DNA from: Meconema thalassinum
Taxonomy: Eukaryota > Arthropoda > Insecta > Orthoptera > Tettigoniidae
NCBI GenBank assembly: GCA_946902985.2
Contig: OX336390.1
Location: 529,870,861 to 529,934,860, forward strand
Length of the DNA: 64,000 bases
Direction of reading: 5' to 3'
The notes under the pieces are model-generated. The model saw only the letters and a list, made by a program, of their open reading frames with translations, was not told the origin of the DNA and did not search any database. The translations under genes were made by a program, and so were the position numbers. The first letter of the stretch is position 1. Each line of letters opens with the position of its first letter. Of this stretch, positions 49,282 to 59,722 are shown piece after piece.

Positions 49282-49914
49282 GCGCTTTCAACCCCATTTT
49301 GTTTGTCTCTCAGACCCATTCACACCTAACCAACCTACCACGTCAGGTTTCAACAACCACCACCATCCATCTCCATTCACGTTTTCCCATTAAGAACACT
49401 TCCAACCATGACCTACCCCACATCACATAATCTGCTATGACGTCACACACACGCCAGTTGACCGTTCAAATCTGACGATTCATTCACCGACAAAGATTCG
49501 GAAACCTTCGGCAACACTCGGATCTCATCAAGTACAAAGCAAAGCTATATAGCACGAGACCATAACAGAGAAGGCGCTCAGTCCAACAGAGAGACTGGGT
49601 CGAGGAGGGTCTCGTGCAGATCCTCTTCCATCCTTCCCCCCCTCATCCCCCTCGTCCCCCCCTTCCCTCCCCCTCCCCCCCCCCTTACCTCCCCCTCCCC
49701 CTCCCCCCACCCCTCCCCTCCACCCACACCCCCTCAAACCGGTTCCTGGACCCTCCAAGGTTTGTTTACCTTCCGGGGTCCCGGCGACCTTGGGGTCAAT
49801 GACCTACCTCAAGGTCATTGACCATGACCAACCTCAAGGTCATTGACCTTGACACGCCCCCCTCATTTGCATAAATAACGGTATTTGAAGCAGAACCCTC
49901 CCTGCTCACCTACT
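49025..49914. repeat. Polinton right terminal inverted repeat
   Basis: Reverse complement of 26878-27772; ends CTGCTCACCTACT at 49914 and abuts AACCCC. Confidence 0.95.
49785..49852. promoter_or_regulatory. Cluster of TCAAGGTCA-type sites in right TIR
   Basis: CGACCTTGG 49785-49793, TCAAGGTCA 49809-49817 and 49834-49842, TGACCTTGA 49844-49852; mirror of the left TIR cluster. Confidence 0.4.
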
Positions 49915-49920
49915 AACCCC
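49915..49920. repeat. Polinton target-site duplication, right (AACCCC)
   Basis: Exact copy of 26872-26877. Confidence 0.95.
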
Positions 49921-50118
49921 ATGTAGTTGGGTGCGTGTTGAAGTTGTCTGATAACCTGTATTAGGGACAGGGATTTGTCTGGAGGGAGTGTGGAAAAATC
50001 CGGGTTTAAACCACACCCAGGATAGCCGCTGTCAGTGCCGGGATTTGAACCTGCAGCTGCCCTTAGCGGTTGTGATGCACGATTAACCGAGTACGGTTAC
50101 TCCGCGGGACTGACCCAC
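49921..50118 (-). mobile_element. Right piece of the SINE interrupted by the Polinton
   Basis: Continues the 3' domain (GTTGGGTGCGTGTTGAAGTT, TGTCTGATAACCTG) and carries the head (minus-strand TAACCGTACTCGGTTAATCG and box-B-like GTTCAAATCCCGGC). Sister of 26511-26835. From 50120 to 50925 I see no feature apart from a T-run at 50650-50677. Confidence 0.75.
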
Positions 50119-50927
50119 CATAAGGAATGCCACATATGAAAAACTGAATTATTTTCTTTCAGATTTCTCCGCTGTAGACGACTCCGAATACGGTAGGTTT
50201 TAGTACACCGGCACTCCATCTCTCAAACGACGAATCACTGTCGTATCCTTTAATACTTGATTGTTCAAATTAATTAACATTCCCCTGTGCCTAGACCTCC
50301 CACCAAATATATTCAAATACAGGTATCCTTTTCTGAACAACTAAAAATAATATAACCTAATTATCCCCAGTTTTTCTCATCGGAACAGCTCCATAACGTA
50401 GCTTTGTAGCTATTAGGTCGAGACATGAATGGTCGTGAAAGTTTACGTAATCCTGTAGTACCCATTGGAACAGCTGTTTGGACGCCAATCCCCTATTTCC
50501 CGTCGGAATTTATGAGCATTGAATACTGGTAGTTGACTTTAAATGTTATGCGGGCAGGGGCCATCATCTTCATTCCCCTCTAAAGGACCCCCCTATAGCC
50601 CTATCCCCCTGTAGCCTTAGCCCGCTCCACCTTTTAAGCAATTTATGTTGTTTTTTTTTTGTTTTTGTTTTTTTTCATGAACTTGACCACCAATATAAAA
50701 GTTTTTGGCACAAACTCCCTATGGTTTAGGAGTTTTGTGAAAGATAGGCCTACATTAAGCATTCGTATTGGTTTTGGGAGGTTACGATGTTCAATTAGCT
50801 AGTTGTATTTCAATACAATATTGATGATATATTGCGGCAAAGAATTAAAATCAAACATATAATAAAAATGTTAAAATATATACAATATTTACAATGTAGA
50901 TTGTAGGTACCGTAACAGTTTAGGCAT

Positions 50928-51175
50928 TTACAGCACAATGCCCAGGGTATTCAGCCAGTTGACAGCATCATCGGTGGCACTGTGTAGGTCATAGATAGTT
51001 CCTTCAAATCTCCTCCTTGGACACTCGAGGGCAACATGCTGAATGGTCTGAGGTAGGCCTACATTGGCACAGTCACAGAATGGGCTTTGTGTTCTTCCCC
51101 ACTTGTGAAGCCAGAAATTGCATCGACCATGATTTATGTGGAACCTGTTCAATGAATTCCATACCTCTCTCGGTA
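50928..51175 (-). pseudogene. LINE ORF2 C-terminal zinc-finger remnant
   Basis: Minus strand: SLNRFHINHGRCNFWLHKWG, CDCANVG, TIQHVALECPRRRF, DAVNWLNTLGI, ending at a TGA. This Cys/His-bearing motif (C-x-C...H...C) closes the ORF2 of Jockey- and I-type LINEs. It is 5'-truncated. A related plus-strand end is at 54105. The stretch 51200-51715 contains only unassigned sequence. Confidence 0.75.
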
Positions 51176-51716
51176 AATTGAAATCACGCGGTTCTCTGCA
51201 AGGATCAGTTATTAAACCCAGATGGTCTGGTTTTGATGCAGCCCATTCTTCATGCCAGGTCTCGTCACAGCGAAATGCGATGAAATTAATGCAATATGCT
51301 AAATATTGTTCATTGATGCAGTAGCTTTAAATACTCAATTTCTTATCTTATCAACCAACTAGGTTATCTCCGTGTGGATAAACAAACTCGGGAGGCGAAT
51401 GGGTTGAAACCTCACGGTCAGCGGTCATTGATATGCTATTCATCAGTAGGTGGTGTATGGGTGTGTGTTGTAGCTCAACACCCAGACAGTCCGGGTTTGA
51501 TGCCCGACTCTGCCAGGGAGGATTTAGATCGCCAGACCCGACTGAAGGAACTTAACGGGTACGGCTATAAATGCAAGCAAGGTAACGAAATGGTTTACTA
51601 GGCACGTTTTGCAGCGGCAAGGTAAAAGCTATGTATGGCTCGAGTATCTTATATTCTAAATGTTCGTTAAGATCTTTCAGCTGGACTTACAGTAATGTTC
51701 TTATTGTGTTGTTGTT

Positions 51717-52085
51717 GTTTCATTTGAGAGGTTTAGACATCGTGGTCATTTATCCCCGTGTACTTGGGTGTGGGTAGAATTTGTATGATAACTTGTGTTA
51801 TTGTGGTGTCTGTAATAGTGTGTATATTTGTAATTCGGGTGAGGATTGGGAAGGAGGTGGCCGTGGCCTTAAGTTAGGAACCATCCCGGTATTTGCCTGC
51901 AGGAGAAGTGGGGAAACCACGGCTAACCACTGAGGTGAGAATCGAACACACCTATTCTCAGATTTGCCTCACGAGACTGAGAGGACCCCGTTCCAGCCCT
52001 CGGATCAGAATTACATTTCTTGGCAGAGCCGGGAATCGAGCCAGGATCTCTGGGGGTAACGGCGAAAAATGTCAATCGCTACACC
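51717..52085 (-). mobile_element. tRNA-derived SINE, minus strand
   Basis: 3' domain GTACTTGGGTGTGGGTAGAA on the left, GGGAATCGAGCCAGGATCTC near the head at the right. Same family as 9118. Confidence 0.7.
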
Positions 52086-52214
52086 AGGAAGTTGACTGGA
52101 CAAAATGAGATCTGGAATGTGTGGAAACCTCACAACCGGCTGAGGATTGGAATAGGCCTTAGAAAAGTCAACCTCGATCACTGAGTTTTTTTTTTTTTAT
52201 CTGTAACTATCTCA

Positions 52215-52620
52215 TGTGAGTGTAGTTGGTTCCTCAGTTAGGGGCTGCGACAACGCGGCCATGTAGCCCCGTGTACTTAGGTGTGTGTAGAATCTGTCTG
52301 ATTACCGGTGTTAATTGTGATGGCTGTATTATAATGCGTATTATCTGTAATTCAGGTAAGGACTGCAGATGATCAATTTCAAGTAGTTCATACTTTTGCT
52401 ACCAAATGCTCTTATCAGTGACACTTAGCTGTGAACTTGGCTACTAGATGCCACAGCAACCTGCACCTTGCGGTGAACGTTGGAACTTAATAGAGCGTTA
52501 ATCAAATCTAACCTACAAATTAAGCTTCACACAATGGTAGTTAGTGGAAGGTTCTTTTACATGGCATACATCTATTACATGGGCCCGCCGGTTTTACTTC
52601 CCCTCCGAAGGATACTTGAG
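52215..52620 (-). mobile_element. SINE (GCGGCTTCGGTGG family) without its head
   Basis: Minus-strand order is body (CACTAGCTGTGAAC-type, TTTGCTACCAAATG) then the 3' domain (GGGCTGCGACAACGCGG, GTACTTAGGTGTGTGTAGAA), the same order as the plus-strand copy at 60307-60810. The stretch 52640-52920 is unassigned. Confidence 0.65.
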
Positions 52621-52924
52621 TGTGGTGTAGAGCAGTGTGGGACATGCTGTATGATATGTGTATGTTCAGCCTGTCCACCACAATGTTTTCAGTAATATTT
52701 GGAAGAAGATGGCCGTGGCATTTGTCAAATATGATTCAATGTGCGCTCCTGACACAAGATGGCATCTTTACAGCTCGAATGATATTCAGAAAAAATGCGA
52801 GCTCAAGCAGAAGTTCGTGTTAAGTGCCAATTTATAGCGATTTGATCCACTGGCGTGTCGAATGTCGAATGAGCCTTCTATCTCTTGATGAGCGCAGTAG
52901 AACATGTTTGATATTCATTTGTTA

Positions 52925-53335
52925 TCTTGGGGCTTTGCGACGTTGTCGTCATATAGCCCCGTGCACTTGATTTATTGATTGAATGTTATTTATGTTTTAA
53001 GAGGCGGAACGGTGAGAACATCTGGTCTTCCCGTGTACTTGGGTGTGTGTAGAATCTCTTTGATGACCTGTGGCATTGTGGTGACTGTAGTAGTGTGTGT
53101 ATTTGAAATTGAGGCTAGGGTTTGGAAGGAGGCGGCCGTGGCCTCTGGTAAGAGCCATTCCGGTATTTGCCGTGGGAAACATCGGAAACCACTTCCAGGT
53201 TGGCTGAGGTGGGAATCGAACCCAACTCTTCTCAGTTTTGGCGCACGGAGATCAGTGTATCCCGTTTCAACTCTTAGACCAGAATTTAATTTCTGCGTAG
53301 AGCCGGGAATCGAACACAGGATCTGTGGATAACAA
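52925..53335 (-). mobile_element. tRNA-derived SINE, minus strand
   Basis: 3' domain near 53030 (CCCGTGTACTTGGGTGTGTG) and head-side GAGCCGGGAATCGAACACAG near 53300. Same family as 9118. Confidence 0.7.
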
Positions 53336-53404
53336 CCATCTCCGTAATCACAGAAGGCGTCCGTTCAGTATTCTGTGTTGTTGACTGTTCTCTAACCGAC
53401 CGCG

Positions 53405-53635
53405 GTGGCTGAGAGCGCTAACGCGCTACCTCGTACCTCGCTGGCATCGGAAGAGCGTGGGTTCGAATCCCACCTCAGCCATCCTGAGAATAGTTTTCGT
53501 GGTCTCCCATTTCCACCACCAGGCAAATGCCGGGACGTTTCCTTTCAATAGGTCCACGGCCGATTTCCTTCCGATAGCCATTCCCTGACCCGTCCTGAAA
53601 AGAAAAGTACATGGCCATTGGCTGGATTAATAAAA
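53405..53635 (+). mobile_element. SINE with 14-bp target duplication
   Basis: Bounded by exact TTGACTGTTCTCTA at 53391-53404 and 53636-53649. tRNA-like head GACCGCGGTGGCTGAGAGCG with box B GTGGGTTCGAATCCCACC, body CCAGGCAAATGCCGGGACG, end GGATTAATAAAA. The stretch 53650-53950 has another head-like GAGGTTCGAATCTAAGC only. Confidence 0.92.
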
Positions 53636-53959
53636 TTGACTGTTCTCTACTGCACGCCCCATCATAGTCGAGGTCACGCTGTATGGCTGCAACGGGGAGA
53701 TCAGAGGTTCGAATCTAAGCGCTAATAGCGACCATCATGAGTGAGGTTATCCCCCGGATTTTTTCAAATGCAGGGATAATGCCAAATTCATTTCAAGTCT
53801 CGCGGTATCTATCCTAATTACATACCCTAATAATATAGTTATATTCTCAATAATACCTGCTTATTGCGTGGTGAGTGCTGATATATTGATCAGATTAGAC
53901 TACGGTACTTTAAATTAGCTGTATAATGTTTATCCTCTTTGTCGTATTTATTGACATCA

Positions 53960-54400
53960 GCGATGCAAATATTGGTCGCCTGAGTTCCAGGAAACCATCA
54001 ACAAGAGTTGCCATGAACTTGAGGAAGAGCAACTCCAAACTTTCGTTGAGTGGCAGAAGAGACTCAACAACAAATGTTGTCCAACAATGCCTCTTGTGAA
54101 GAAGACGCCGCCACCTGGTTTCAACCTCCCTCGTAGACTATGGTCCGCATTGAACAGGATACGAACCAACCATGGGAACTGTGCAGCCTTCCACTACAAG
54201 TGGAACAGAATTGCAACGCCTTAGTGTGACTGTGGTGCTACAGAACAGACGATCCAGCACATCATCACCGAGTGCAGCAAAAGAAAGTACAGTGGCAGTG
54301 CTAGTGACTTTGCTGTCGTGACTCCAGAGACTATTGACTATATTCAGAATTTGGATATACGCAGTGCTTGATTTGTAAATAAAAAATAAAAAAGGAGGTT
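53960..54400 (+). pseudogene. LINE ORF2 C-terminal remnant
   Basis: Plus-strand frame about 54105-54370 encodes PPPGFNLPRRLWSALNRIRT, NHGNCAAFHYKWN, CDCGATEQTIQHIITECSKR, YIQNLDIRSA and a stop: the terminal zinc-finger-like domain of a Jockey/I-type LINE. An in-frame TAG lies just before CDCG. An A-rich tail follows at 54378-54393. The stretch 54400-55100 has only a G-run (54419-54432) and AAAT repeats (54950-54975). Confidence 0.75.
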
Positions 54401-55124
54401 CCGGTACTGTGGGCTACCGGGGGGGGGGGGGGAGGAGGTGAGTGGGGTCTTTTCGGATTATTGAAATAAAGAGATCTAAAAATGATATTTTTACGCTTTT
54501 CTGATCACCTTTAAAAATTAATCGGCGGACAAAATAGCAATCTAATTTTGATTACAATTTTAAATTAAATTGAGACTGCTGTAGCAACATTTTTCTTACC
54601 ATATTAAAATTTAATGTCGGCCAACTAGGCTACCATTTAAACAATGTACATTATTTCAGTTTAATATTTTACGTAATTTAAAAAAATCGGTCTAAAAATG
54701 CACACATGTTAACCAACAATCTTTATTTCTTGTTCTATAAGTTTGTCTTTACAGTTTTCTGAAATAATTATCCAGTCAAAACCAAGTTGACCTTGACTTA
54801 AAACTAACGTCCCACAGTTCTAAAAATTATGTTATATATTCGACTTTTCCTCCGATCAGAGGTTTCGGTACGGCGTACCGGAGCGTACCGTCACAAATCT
54901 AGCCCTGGATATACGTGTATAAATTCTACTGTATCTCTAGCCATAAGCTAGATAAATAAATAAATAAATAAATTGAACTGAATAACGGCGATAAAGATAG
55001 GCAGGTAGTATGGCTTCTGTGGGTGAGTTATTATGTATTTGACTATTTGAATGTACTCGGTGTTCACTCAAGATAGAATTATAAAATACATTACGTATAA
55101 TATATTTAGAGATTTGAAGACATT

Positions 55125-55205
55125 CTTTTTCAGTGTTACCTATACAAATCGTCTTTTGTAGCTTTTCAGTCGGTCAACACGATTGTGCCCAATAAATCGG
55201 CGAGG
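55125..55205 (+). repeat. Penelope-like terminal-repeat fragment
   Basis: TAGCTTTTCAGTCGGTCAAC and ACGATTGTGCCC, as in the other arms. Confidence 0.5.
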
Positions 55206-55214
55206 TAAAAGATA

Positions 55215-55874
55215 CAGTAGAACGTGGCTAATTCGAACTTCGATAATTCGAAATCGTCTTTAATTCGAATTTTTCTCTTGGTCCCTAGCATTTTATATGC
55301 AATCAATGCTAAAAAATCGTGGTTAATTCGAATTATATTTTGGATAATTCGAAGTTTTTAGTGTAAAAAGCCGATCGGAAGCCAAACAGTTGGGTAAGTT
55401 CCCGAAAGAAACTGTTCCGAGTGCAGCCCAAGCAACAAACCACATCACAGAACTTAAGCGTTTTTTTAGTAGAAATGACGTAAGTAGTTCTGTTTTCCGT
55501 ACCTTAAATTTGTTAGATTATTTTGTGATGGCTGAGAGAGCTAATTGTAGGAAACGGGTAAAAATCTCAAACTATTTTGAAAAACAGTAGATTTCTCTAA
55601 GACTTAACTAGATTGCAGGATTACTACTGTTGTTAAATAGGTGAATAGTACATTTTGGTTTTATTTTTCATTTGAAACTTTTGAGGTTATTCACAATACA
55701 GTCTTTATAAAGTACCGTTGTCTGTTAATCTGCCTTGTTGAACGTAAATCATTATGTAAATGTAATTCAATATATTTTCTCTACCTTTTTCAAAAAAAAT
55801 TCTTAATTCGAATTTTTGGATAATTCGAATTTTTTTACTGGTCCCTTGAGGTTCGAATTATCCAAGTTCCACTG
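55215..55874 (+). mobile_element. Internally deleted pogo/Tigger-type element (660 bp)
   Basis: Ends are inverted repeats CAGTAGAACGTGGCTAATTC and, read inwards from the right, CAGTGGAACTTGGATAATTC, flanked by TA (55213-55214, 55875-55876), as for pogo/Tigger elements. Sub-terminal GGATAATTCGAA words repeat. Only the end of a transposase frame remains inside. Confidence 0.88.
55390..55590 (+). pseudogene. C-terminal end of a Tigger-type transposase
   Basis: 66 codons ending MAERANCRKRVKISNYFEKQ, a pattern resembling the KQ..ITDFF-type C-terminus of Tigger/jerky-like transposases. The DNA-binding and DDE regions are deleted. No independent function expected. Confidence 0.55.
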
Positions 55875-55889
55875 TATATGTAAATACAC

Positions 55890-55995
55890 TCCTGGAAAAA
55901 TGTACATGTATTAGTTAATTAGCACAATTTATTAAATGGGGCAATGTAGGATTACGCGTTTCGATCCTCACGTGACCATCATCAGATCCTGATCA
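55890..55995 (-). repeat. Penelope-like terminal-repeat fragment
   Basis: Contains the hammerhead-like motif 55949-55989; continues the family seen at 55125 and 56600. Confidence 0.55.
55949..55989 (-). ncRNA. Hammerhead-ribozyme-like motif, best-preserved stems
   Basis: Minus strand: helix I GGAT/ATCC perfect, CTGATGA, T, helix II GGTC/GATC, GAAAC, helix III AC/GT with loop GC, cleavage triplet GTA. All core residues are intact, with a different loop sequence (ACGTGAG) from the other copies, which argues for conserved pairing. Confidence 0.6.
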
Positions 55996-56007
55996 CTGTG
56001 TTAAAGT

Positions 56008-56325
56008 AACCGACAGCAGTGGCTCAGCTGGCTAAAGGGCAGCGTTAGGTTATGGGACCAAGCTCTCTGCTGACTCGGTAGACACGTGGGTTCGAGCCCC
56101 ACCGTCGGCCGTCCTTGAAATGGTTTTCCGTGGTTTCCCATTTTCAACACCAGGCAATTGCTGGGACGGTACCTTCTGATAGGCCACGGCCGCTTCCTTC
56201 CACATCCTTGCCCAGTTTCATTCATCTTCATCCATTCCATTTCTCATCCCGACGCGCAGGTCGCCCACGGGCGTCGAATAGAAAGACCTGCACTCGGCCT
56301 CTGAGGAGGCCACACGACCAAAAAA
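56008..56325 (+). mobile_element. Complete SINE with 13-bp target duplication
   Basis: Bounded by exact ACTGTGTTAAAGT at 55995-56007 and 56326-56338. tRNA-like head (GTGGCTCAGCTGGCTAAAGG; box B GGGTTCGAGCCCCACC), body GTCCTTGAAATGGTTTTCCG, end CACACGACCAAAAAA. Reference copy for 33010, 33800 and 9500. Confidence 0.95.
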
Positions 56326-56584
56326 ACTGTGTTAAAGTTAAATTTTTCACTAATGTAAACCACTAGGCTACTGTAATTCAATAGCACGTCGGTAAGTGAT
56401 TATAATATGATTCGCAATCTGAATCTCGTTACACGTTAGGTTTGTTTTATGTTCAAGGTTTTGTGAATTACATGAGTAACGTGTGTTTGGAAGTGTATAC
56501 AATTTAGAATAATACACTTTAATAATAATAAATCAATTTAAAAAATTTTGCATGCACTAGAAAAATCTAATTATAATGTTCGGT

Positions 56585-56700
56585 TCACTTAACTTAGAGT
56601 TGTTTTCCTCACGGCGATGTTGACTTATCGTCCTTCGCACCGCCCATTCATTGGGCACAATCGTGTTGACCGACTGAAAAGCTACAAAAGACAATGACGT
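56585..56700 (-). repeat. Penelope-like terminal-repeat fragment
   Basis: GGCACAATCGTGTTGACCGA, CTGAAAAGCTACAAAAGA. The stretch 56340-56585 and 56720-56910 shows nothing else. Confidence 0.5.
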
Positions 56701-56911
56701 ATAATTTTACTGTACCGATATAATGTCAGAAGTGTACTATTCGAATCAGCAGATTTACAACAATAAAAACTCGGCAACACATCCCAGCTGTTCCAAGCTC
56801 CCACCATATCCTTCACGTTCTTTTGAAATGCAGGGTATAGGCTACGTAACGACTACAGTCAGCCACAATAACACAGGTTATCGCAAGTGGGGGGAGGGAG
56901 GGGGGGGTGGA

Positions 56912-57034
56912 GGCGTGATGGCGAAATATCACGTCCGGTGATTTGTATTCCACATAAAAATGTGGTCCCATGACTTACGATCGCAAGATTAACGACCACA
57001 CTAAACTACTTTACAAGTTTCCTTCCTTCTTTAT
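56912..57034 (+). mobile_element. SINE 3' fragment with TTCC tail
   Basis: ATTCCACATAAAAATGTGGT, TTACGATCGCAAGATTAACG and AGTTTCCTTCCTTCTTT match the 3' part of the SINE at 23134 and 60811. Confidence 0.65.
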
Positions 57035-57059
57035 AACACGGATTTTCAGTAAAATTGAA

Positions 57060-57195
57060 CGAGTCCTCGGTGGAAAAGTGGTAGAGTGTCCGCCTACTGT
57101 TAACGGGTTCAATTCCTGGCCGAGCCGAAGAAGTCAGGTATTTGAAAGGCGGCACTCCGAGCCTTGCGATGTCGACTCTTGCCTTTCGCACCACA
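57060..57195 (+). mobile_element. tRNA-like SINE head
   Basis: TCCTCGGTGGAAAAGTGGTAG and box-B-like GGGTTCAATTCCTGGCC. The first part would pass for a tRNA, but no acceptor-stem pairing or anticodon arm is convincing. Confidence 0.5.
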
Positions 57196-57384
57196 TTTGG
57201 TGATAATAATAAATGGCGTTCTGTCTTTAGTGGTAGGTAATATCGGCTCTCCAGATGACTATGACCTCTGCTGACTTCTTCCTCAGTACTTATCTTGATT
57301 CACTTTTTTTTTAATTGCCTATCAACTGACGTCTTTTCCGTTCTCTTCTTCTCCATCCTACCACCATCCCCTCCATAGCATCGA

Positions 57385-57735
57385 CTTGTTTCATTTGAGG
57401 GGCTTGGACATCGTGATTATTAAGCCCCGTGTACTTGTGTGTGTATCGGGGGGGAGTATATTTTGTCTGATAACCCGTGTTATTGTGATGGCTGTATTAG
57501 TGTTTGTATTTGTCATTCAAGTGAGGATGGGGAAGGAGGCAACCGTGGTCTTAAGTTAGGAAATATTCCGGTATTTGCCTGGAGTACAAATGGAAATCCA
57601 CCTCAAAGATGGCTGAGGTGGGGATCGATCCTACCTCTTCTCAGTTATGCCTCACGAGGCTGAGTGTTCGCCATTCCAACCCTCAGACCACAATTAAATT
57701 TATTGACAGAACCGGAAATCGAGCCCGCAACTCCG
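57385..57735 (-). mobile_element. tRNA-derived SINE, minus strand
   Basis: 3' domain at 57400-57480 (CCCCGTGTACTTGTGTG), middle CAGTTATGCCTCACGAGG, head side AACCGGAAATCGAGCCCGCA. Same family as 9118. Confidence 0.7.
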
Positions 57736-57744
57736 GGCCATAGC

Positions 57745-58015
57745 ATCGACTAGTAAGCACTCTCTTCTCCAACCAGTGTCCCAATCTATTTTTCTTCCTG
57801 AATTTTATCGACTGAAACATTTATCTACTATCGCCAATCTTCTTAAGCAACCCTTCATTCTTCGCTTGATCAAACCAGCTTGTCATTTCCCAACTCCACC
57901 ACACCCATATCTAAAAGGCCTCCAGTCTCCTTACATTTTCCTTCCTAAATACCGTGGTTTTTGCCCCGTAGAATGCCACAGTCTCTAGACGGAGCACTTT
58001 GCTAATATTTTCCTT
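57745..58015 (-). pseudogene. LINE ORF2 fragment, minus strand
   Basis: Minus strand reads TVAFYGAKTTVFRKENVRRL, then a stop, then MTSWFDQAKNEGLLKKIG, the C-terminal region typical after a LINE reverse transcriptase. Confidence 0.5.
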
Positions 58016-58149
58016 AAACCACACCTAAATTTCTGTTAAATCTTGCTTGGCTAAAGAAACTATATTCTTCACAACCTGATTGCATATCAAATCCTCTCTT
58101 ATCAAAGAGTAATAGGCCTAATAATGTTATATGTTATAATGTTATCTAC

Positions 58150-58338
58150 TGTGGGTTTTAGAGACGCCGGGATGCCAGAATTTTGCCCCGAATTTGATCT
58201 TTAACGTGCCCGTAAATCTACTGACACGGCTCCCTCGGATTTTCGCACAGTCAAATGCTAACTGACTTCGCCAGAATTCGATCCTACAACCTAGAGAACA
58301 GCAGGTGAGATCGTTACCGCTGCACCACGCAGGCAGTC
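58150..58338 (-). mobile_element. tRNA-derived SINE, minus strand
   Basis: Minus strand: CTGCGTGGTGCAGCGGTAAC, box-B-like AGGATCGAATTCTGGCG, 3' part TTTACGGGCACGTTAAAG and CGGCGTCTCTAAAACCC. A partial copy is at 7575. Confidence 0.7.
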
Positions 58339-58439
58339 TCTTATCAATGAGCCTAGGTTTTAAAATATTTTGACTAGCTGTATTTTCTCACTTGGTTTTT
58401 GCCCTTCTTCCTTTCATTCGATCGTTCCCTCGCTCAATA

Positions 58440-58692
58440 TATTACAAGGTTGTTGTTTTTTTCTTCGTGTTTTTTCTCATTTCATATTTCCGACACGCGT
58501 TTTTAAGACCTCTTTCTAACATGTTATTTATTGCCTGCTTATTCTCTGGTAGAAGCACCATGTCATCGACAAATCGCACACATTCAATTATTTTCCCACC
58601 AATACAAACTCCTCTACAGTATTTCAATCTCGGCACTTTCCAATCCTCTCTTCCTGGTGTTTGTTGAACAGTGCAGGCAAGGAACAGCACTC
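58440..58692 (-). pseudogene. LINE reverse-transcriptase fragment, minus strand
   Basis: Minus strand encodes GGKIIECVRFVDDMVLLPEN, with the catalytic F-x-DD motif (FVDDM), then KQAINNMLERGLKNACRKYE. Probably the same insertion as 57745-58015, split by the SINE at 58150. Confidence 0.65.
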
Positions 58693-58699
58693 TTCTCTA

Positions 58700-58983
58700 C
58701 TACCCTACCAGGGAATTGTTACTGCTAGACGGAGAGCGTATACATTACGTCATCTCGCCTCGTTATGGCTGCAGCGAGAGGCTTGCGGAGCAAGAGGGGG
58801 ACTCACATGCAGTCATACAATGAGAACACACCGCATAGCGCACGACACAGCATGAATCATGCACACACATGACACGCGATGAGGTTTCGCTGGCGACAAC
58901 TGCACGTCTATCGCAGGCGTGTGGCTGGGCGGAGCGCATTAGTTCCGATTTCCGCCACCTGTAACAATTCGCTGGTAGGGTAG
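58700..58983. mobile_element. 284-bp inverted-repeat element with TA duplication
   Basis: CTACCCTACCAGGGAATTGT on the left; inwards from the right CTACCCTACCAGCGAATTGT, about 22 bp, flanked by TA at 58698-58699 and 58984-58985. A non-autonomous Tc1/mariner-type element is the likeliest reading. The stretch 58990-59430 is unassigned. Confidence 0.65.
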
Positions 58984-59439
58984 TACCTCCTCTGCGTATC
59001 CAGGTTCCTTCCTCCACGTTCCTAAACAACATACTCTTACTTTCTGCTCCATAGACAGACTTAAGAAAACAAATAGCCTACATCTGAATCACATGTCACC
59101 CAATTGGAGTTCCGGTTTCATTGCTGGAAGTCAGTAGCAAGCCAATTTGAGATTAGATCACCTAAATGACCCCAGTTCAAAAAATCTGTATTAAATCGCT
59201 GAGGTAATATTATTATTATTCTCTTTCATACACGCTTATTGTTACAGAAGGAGGGAAACGATCACCAACGGCATTTTACTGCAAGTTGGTGATCTTCTAT
59301 TTCATGTATGGGATGGGAAGGTTTAAAAACTTTCGAACTGTTGCGTAAGTGTTACGAATGACAGATTTTTGGGCAGATTTCTCTTCAGAGACGTCGGCAC
59401 AACGCATGTTACAGAGAAGACAAGTGTTACAATTGACTT

Positions 59440-59695
59440 TTCTTGATGCAACAACTTTATTCCTTCTGCCAACTCACTGTATTTGCAGATATTTTGACAG
59501 TAGACTACATTTGTTGCATGTTGTGTGCATTTGGCACAGCAATGTCGAAAATATGCGCGTGTTTTTGGATTTTGTTCACAAGAATGATGTCTGGTCTATT
59601 AGCTGGAATTGTTTTATCTGGGATGACAGATCTGTCCCAATAGATTTTGTGGGTGCCACTTTCAAGAACTGTGCTTGGAATGTAGCCTACTTATA
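59440..59695 (-). pseudogene. LINE ORF2 fragment, minus strand
   Basis: Minus strand contains YWDRSVI, a Pro-Asp segment and DIAVPNAHNM in shifted frames, homologous to 12966-13160. Confidence 0.55.
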
Positions 59696-59722
59696 GCATG
59701 GTGTCATTGATTATTATTGCTT

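Larger units (their letters stand above)
26878..49914 (+). mobile_element. Complete Polinton/Maverick, 23,037 bp
   Basis: It has about 0.89-kb inverted termini starting AGTAGGTGAGCAGGG, a 6-bp target duplication, and a protein-primed type B DNA polymerase, retroviral-type integrase with chromodomain, packaging ATPase, adenain-like protease and two capsid proteins. The left 8 kb between TIR and POLB is diluted by at least four retroelement insertions; the remaining genes are densely packed with gaps usually under 100 bp. Replication would be self-encoded and protein-primed, and integration by the DDE integrase. The capsid genes imply a virion stage, as proposed for Polintons and the related adintoviruses. 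Frame breaks in POLB and ATPase mean that this copy as written cannot replicate alone. Confidence 0.97.
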
